NCBI GenBank assembly: GCA_012728275.1
Contig: JAAYFK010000052.1
Coordinates: 1 to 64,000, forward strand
From: Clostridiaceae bacterium
Lineage (GTDB): Bacteria > Bacillota > Clostridia > Saccharofermentanales > Saccharofermentanaceae
Length of the DNA: 64,000 bases
Reading direction: 5' to 3'
Numbering within the stretch: position 1 is the first letter of the stretch; every line of letters begins with the position of its first letter. The notes below the pieces were generated by a model. The model had not been told where the DNA came from. It did not search any database and worked only from the letters and a program-made list of their open reading frames with translations. Shown here one piece after another: positions 63,445 to 64,000 of this stretch. A program made the translations under genes and the position numbers.

Positions 63445-64000
63445 CAATTCCCCTCCTGCGATAAACATGCACCAATAGCTGTTGCATACACCGCATCTTC
63501 AGGAATAATAAAATTGACCTCATACAAAGCTGAAAATGTATCAAAAACCTGCTTACATTGCTTCAAAGTCGTAAGCTGTCCAGTAAACACAATATCCTTT
63601 AATCCAACTGACCTAGCCGCCAGTACCGCCATAGTTCCAATGGACTGATATACTAAATTAAAAATACCAATCGCCTTATCCTCTTTACTTAAATCATCGG
63701 CAACTTTACCAAAGTTCGAAGCCGTAATATGCATAGGTAACCCAGGAATCTCGCTCTTTGTAATATCGCCAATACTCAAGTCAACATTATTTATATCTCC
63801 AGCCGATGCCATCTCTGAAAGCCTCATGGGATTATCTACATTTAGTACAGCGTTGCAAAGCCCTAGGATTGTGCCACCGCCAACTCCCGATCCAATAATA
63901 TGTCTTACCGCATCGTAAGAGGCGTTCAAGTATGCCGTTCCTGTTCCCATGCTTACAACAACAGCATTATTCATCTCCGAGAGAAATAGCCCGCCCAGTC
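63444..64000 (-). CDS. coaW: Type II pantothenate kinase, partial at window edge
   Basis: The frame is open to the window end and continues beyond; only the C-terminal about 184 residues are present. VVVSMGTGTAYL and HIIGSGVGGGTILGL belong to the ASKHA nucleotide-binding core of the eukaryotic-like type II kinases, and FTGQLTT is the later adenosine motif. It phosphorylates pantothenate, the first step to coenzyme A. The N-terminal phosphate-1 motif lies outside the window. Confidence 0.75.
   Translation of the reverse strand, partial: LGGLFLSEMNNAVVVSMGTGTAYLNASYDAVRHIIGSGVGGGTILGLCNAVLNVDNPMRLSEMASAGDINNVDLSIGDITKSEIPGLPMHITASNFGKVADDLSKEDKAIGIFNLVYQSIGTMAVLAARSVGLKDIVFTGQLTTLKQCKQVFDTFSALYEVNFIIPEDAVYATAIGACLSQEGN

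Noticed and set aside
1..64000. CRISPR arrays, insertion sequences, prophage or integrase genes
   Set aside because: No regularly spaced repeats, transposase or integrase motifs, or phage structural genes were found on either strand.

Overview
The window looks like chromosomal DNA of an anaerobic, low-GC Firmicute of class Clostridia. The reasons are purine-rich Shine-Dalgarno sites, pyruvate formate-lyase with its activase, acetate kinase/phosphotransacetylase and butyrate kinase, a HemZ-type radical SAM protein, and gene order typical of Clostridia. I cannot name the genus. There is no prophage, transposase, CRISPR array or rRNA operon, and most genes from about 5 kb to 64 kb lie on the minus strand.

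Layout. 0.3-3.3 kb: a zinc regulon (Fur-family regulator, ZnuA, ZnuC, ZnuB). 3.3-9.6 kb: a small membrane protein, RmuC, an HD-domain protein, two MATE exporters and a glycosyltransferase. 9.9-15.6 kb: a phosphate transporter with its DUF47 partner and a heterodimeric ABC exporter. 15.7-19.1 kb: a zinc-ribbon protein and PflA/PflB. 19.4-22.6 kb: PgaC/PgaD-like polysaccharide synthase genes and a GT4 glycosyltransferase. 22.6-29.2 kb: SseB, an AEC transporter, GlpK, MalQ and release factor 3. 29.3-42.8 kb: one long minus-strand run holding PcrA, Dgt, an HD nucleotidase, two large surface proteins, GtrA, FolC, a membrane-anchored protein and threonine synthase. 42.9-50.4 kb: an ECF S component, AckA, Pta, a membrane protein of unknown function, TmcAL, S20, a SPOUT methyltransferase, a DUF4870-like protein and tRNA-Pro. 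50.5-56.4 kb: PadR and a six-gene MoxR-DUF58-VWA operon with overlapping genes. 56.5-64 kb: butyrate kinase, a CDP-alcohol phosphatidyltransferase, an ABC-2 transporter, HemZ, DUF3810, a COG3503-like membrane protein and a type II pantothenate kinase cut by the window edge.

Most notable. Two drug-exporter loci, the MATE at 8.2-9.6 kb and the ABC pair at 11.7-15.3 kb, are each preceded by an unannotated short ORF with a strong ribosome binding site, followed by an intrinsic terminator before the exporter. This is the layout of ribosome-mediated attenuation, and in both leaders the short ORF's Shine-Dalgarno can pair with a downstream leader segment. Two otherwise good genes carry single in-frame stops: TAG in threonine synthase and TGA at codon 5 of the second MATE gene. 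The octamer CTCGAAAA (or its complement) occurs far more often than base composition predicts, mostly in one orientation, which suggests a chromosome-architecture or Chi-like word. Clear palindromes sit in the promoters of the zinc regulon, the ABC leader and padR. All of these were read by eye, and the mechanisms are inference.
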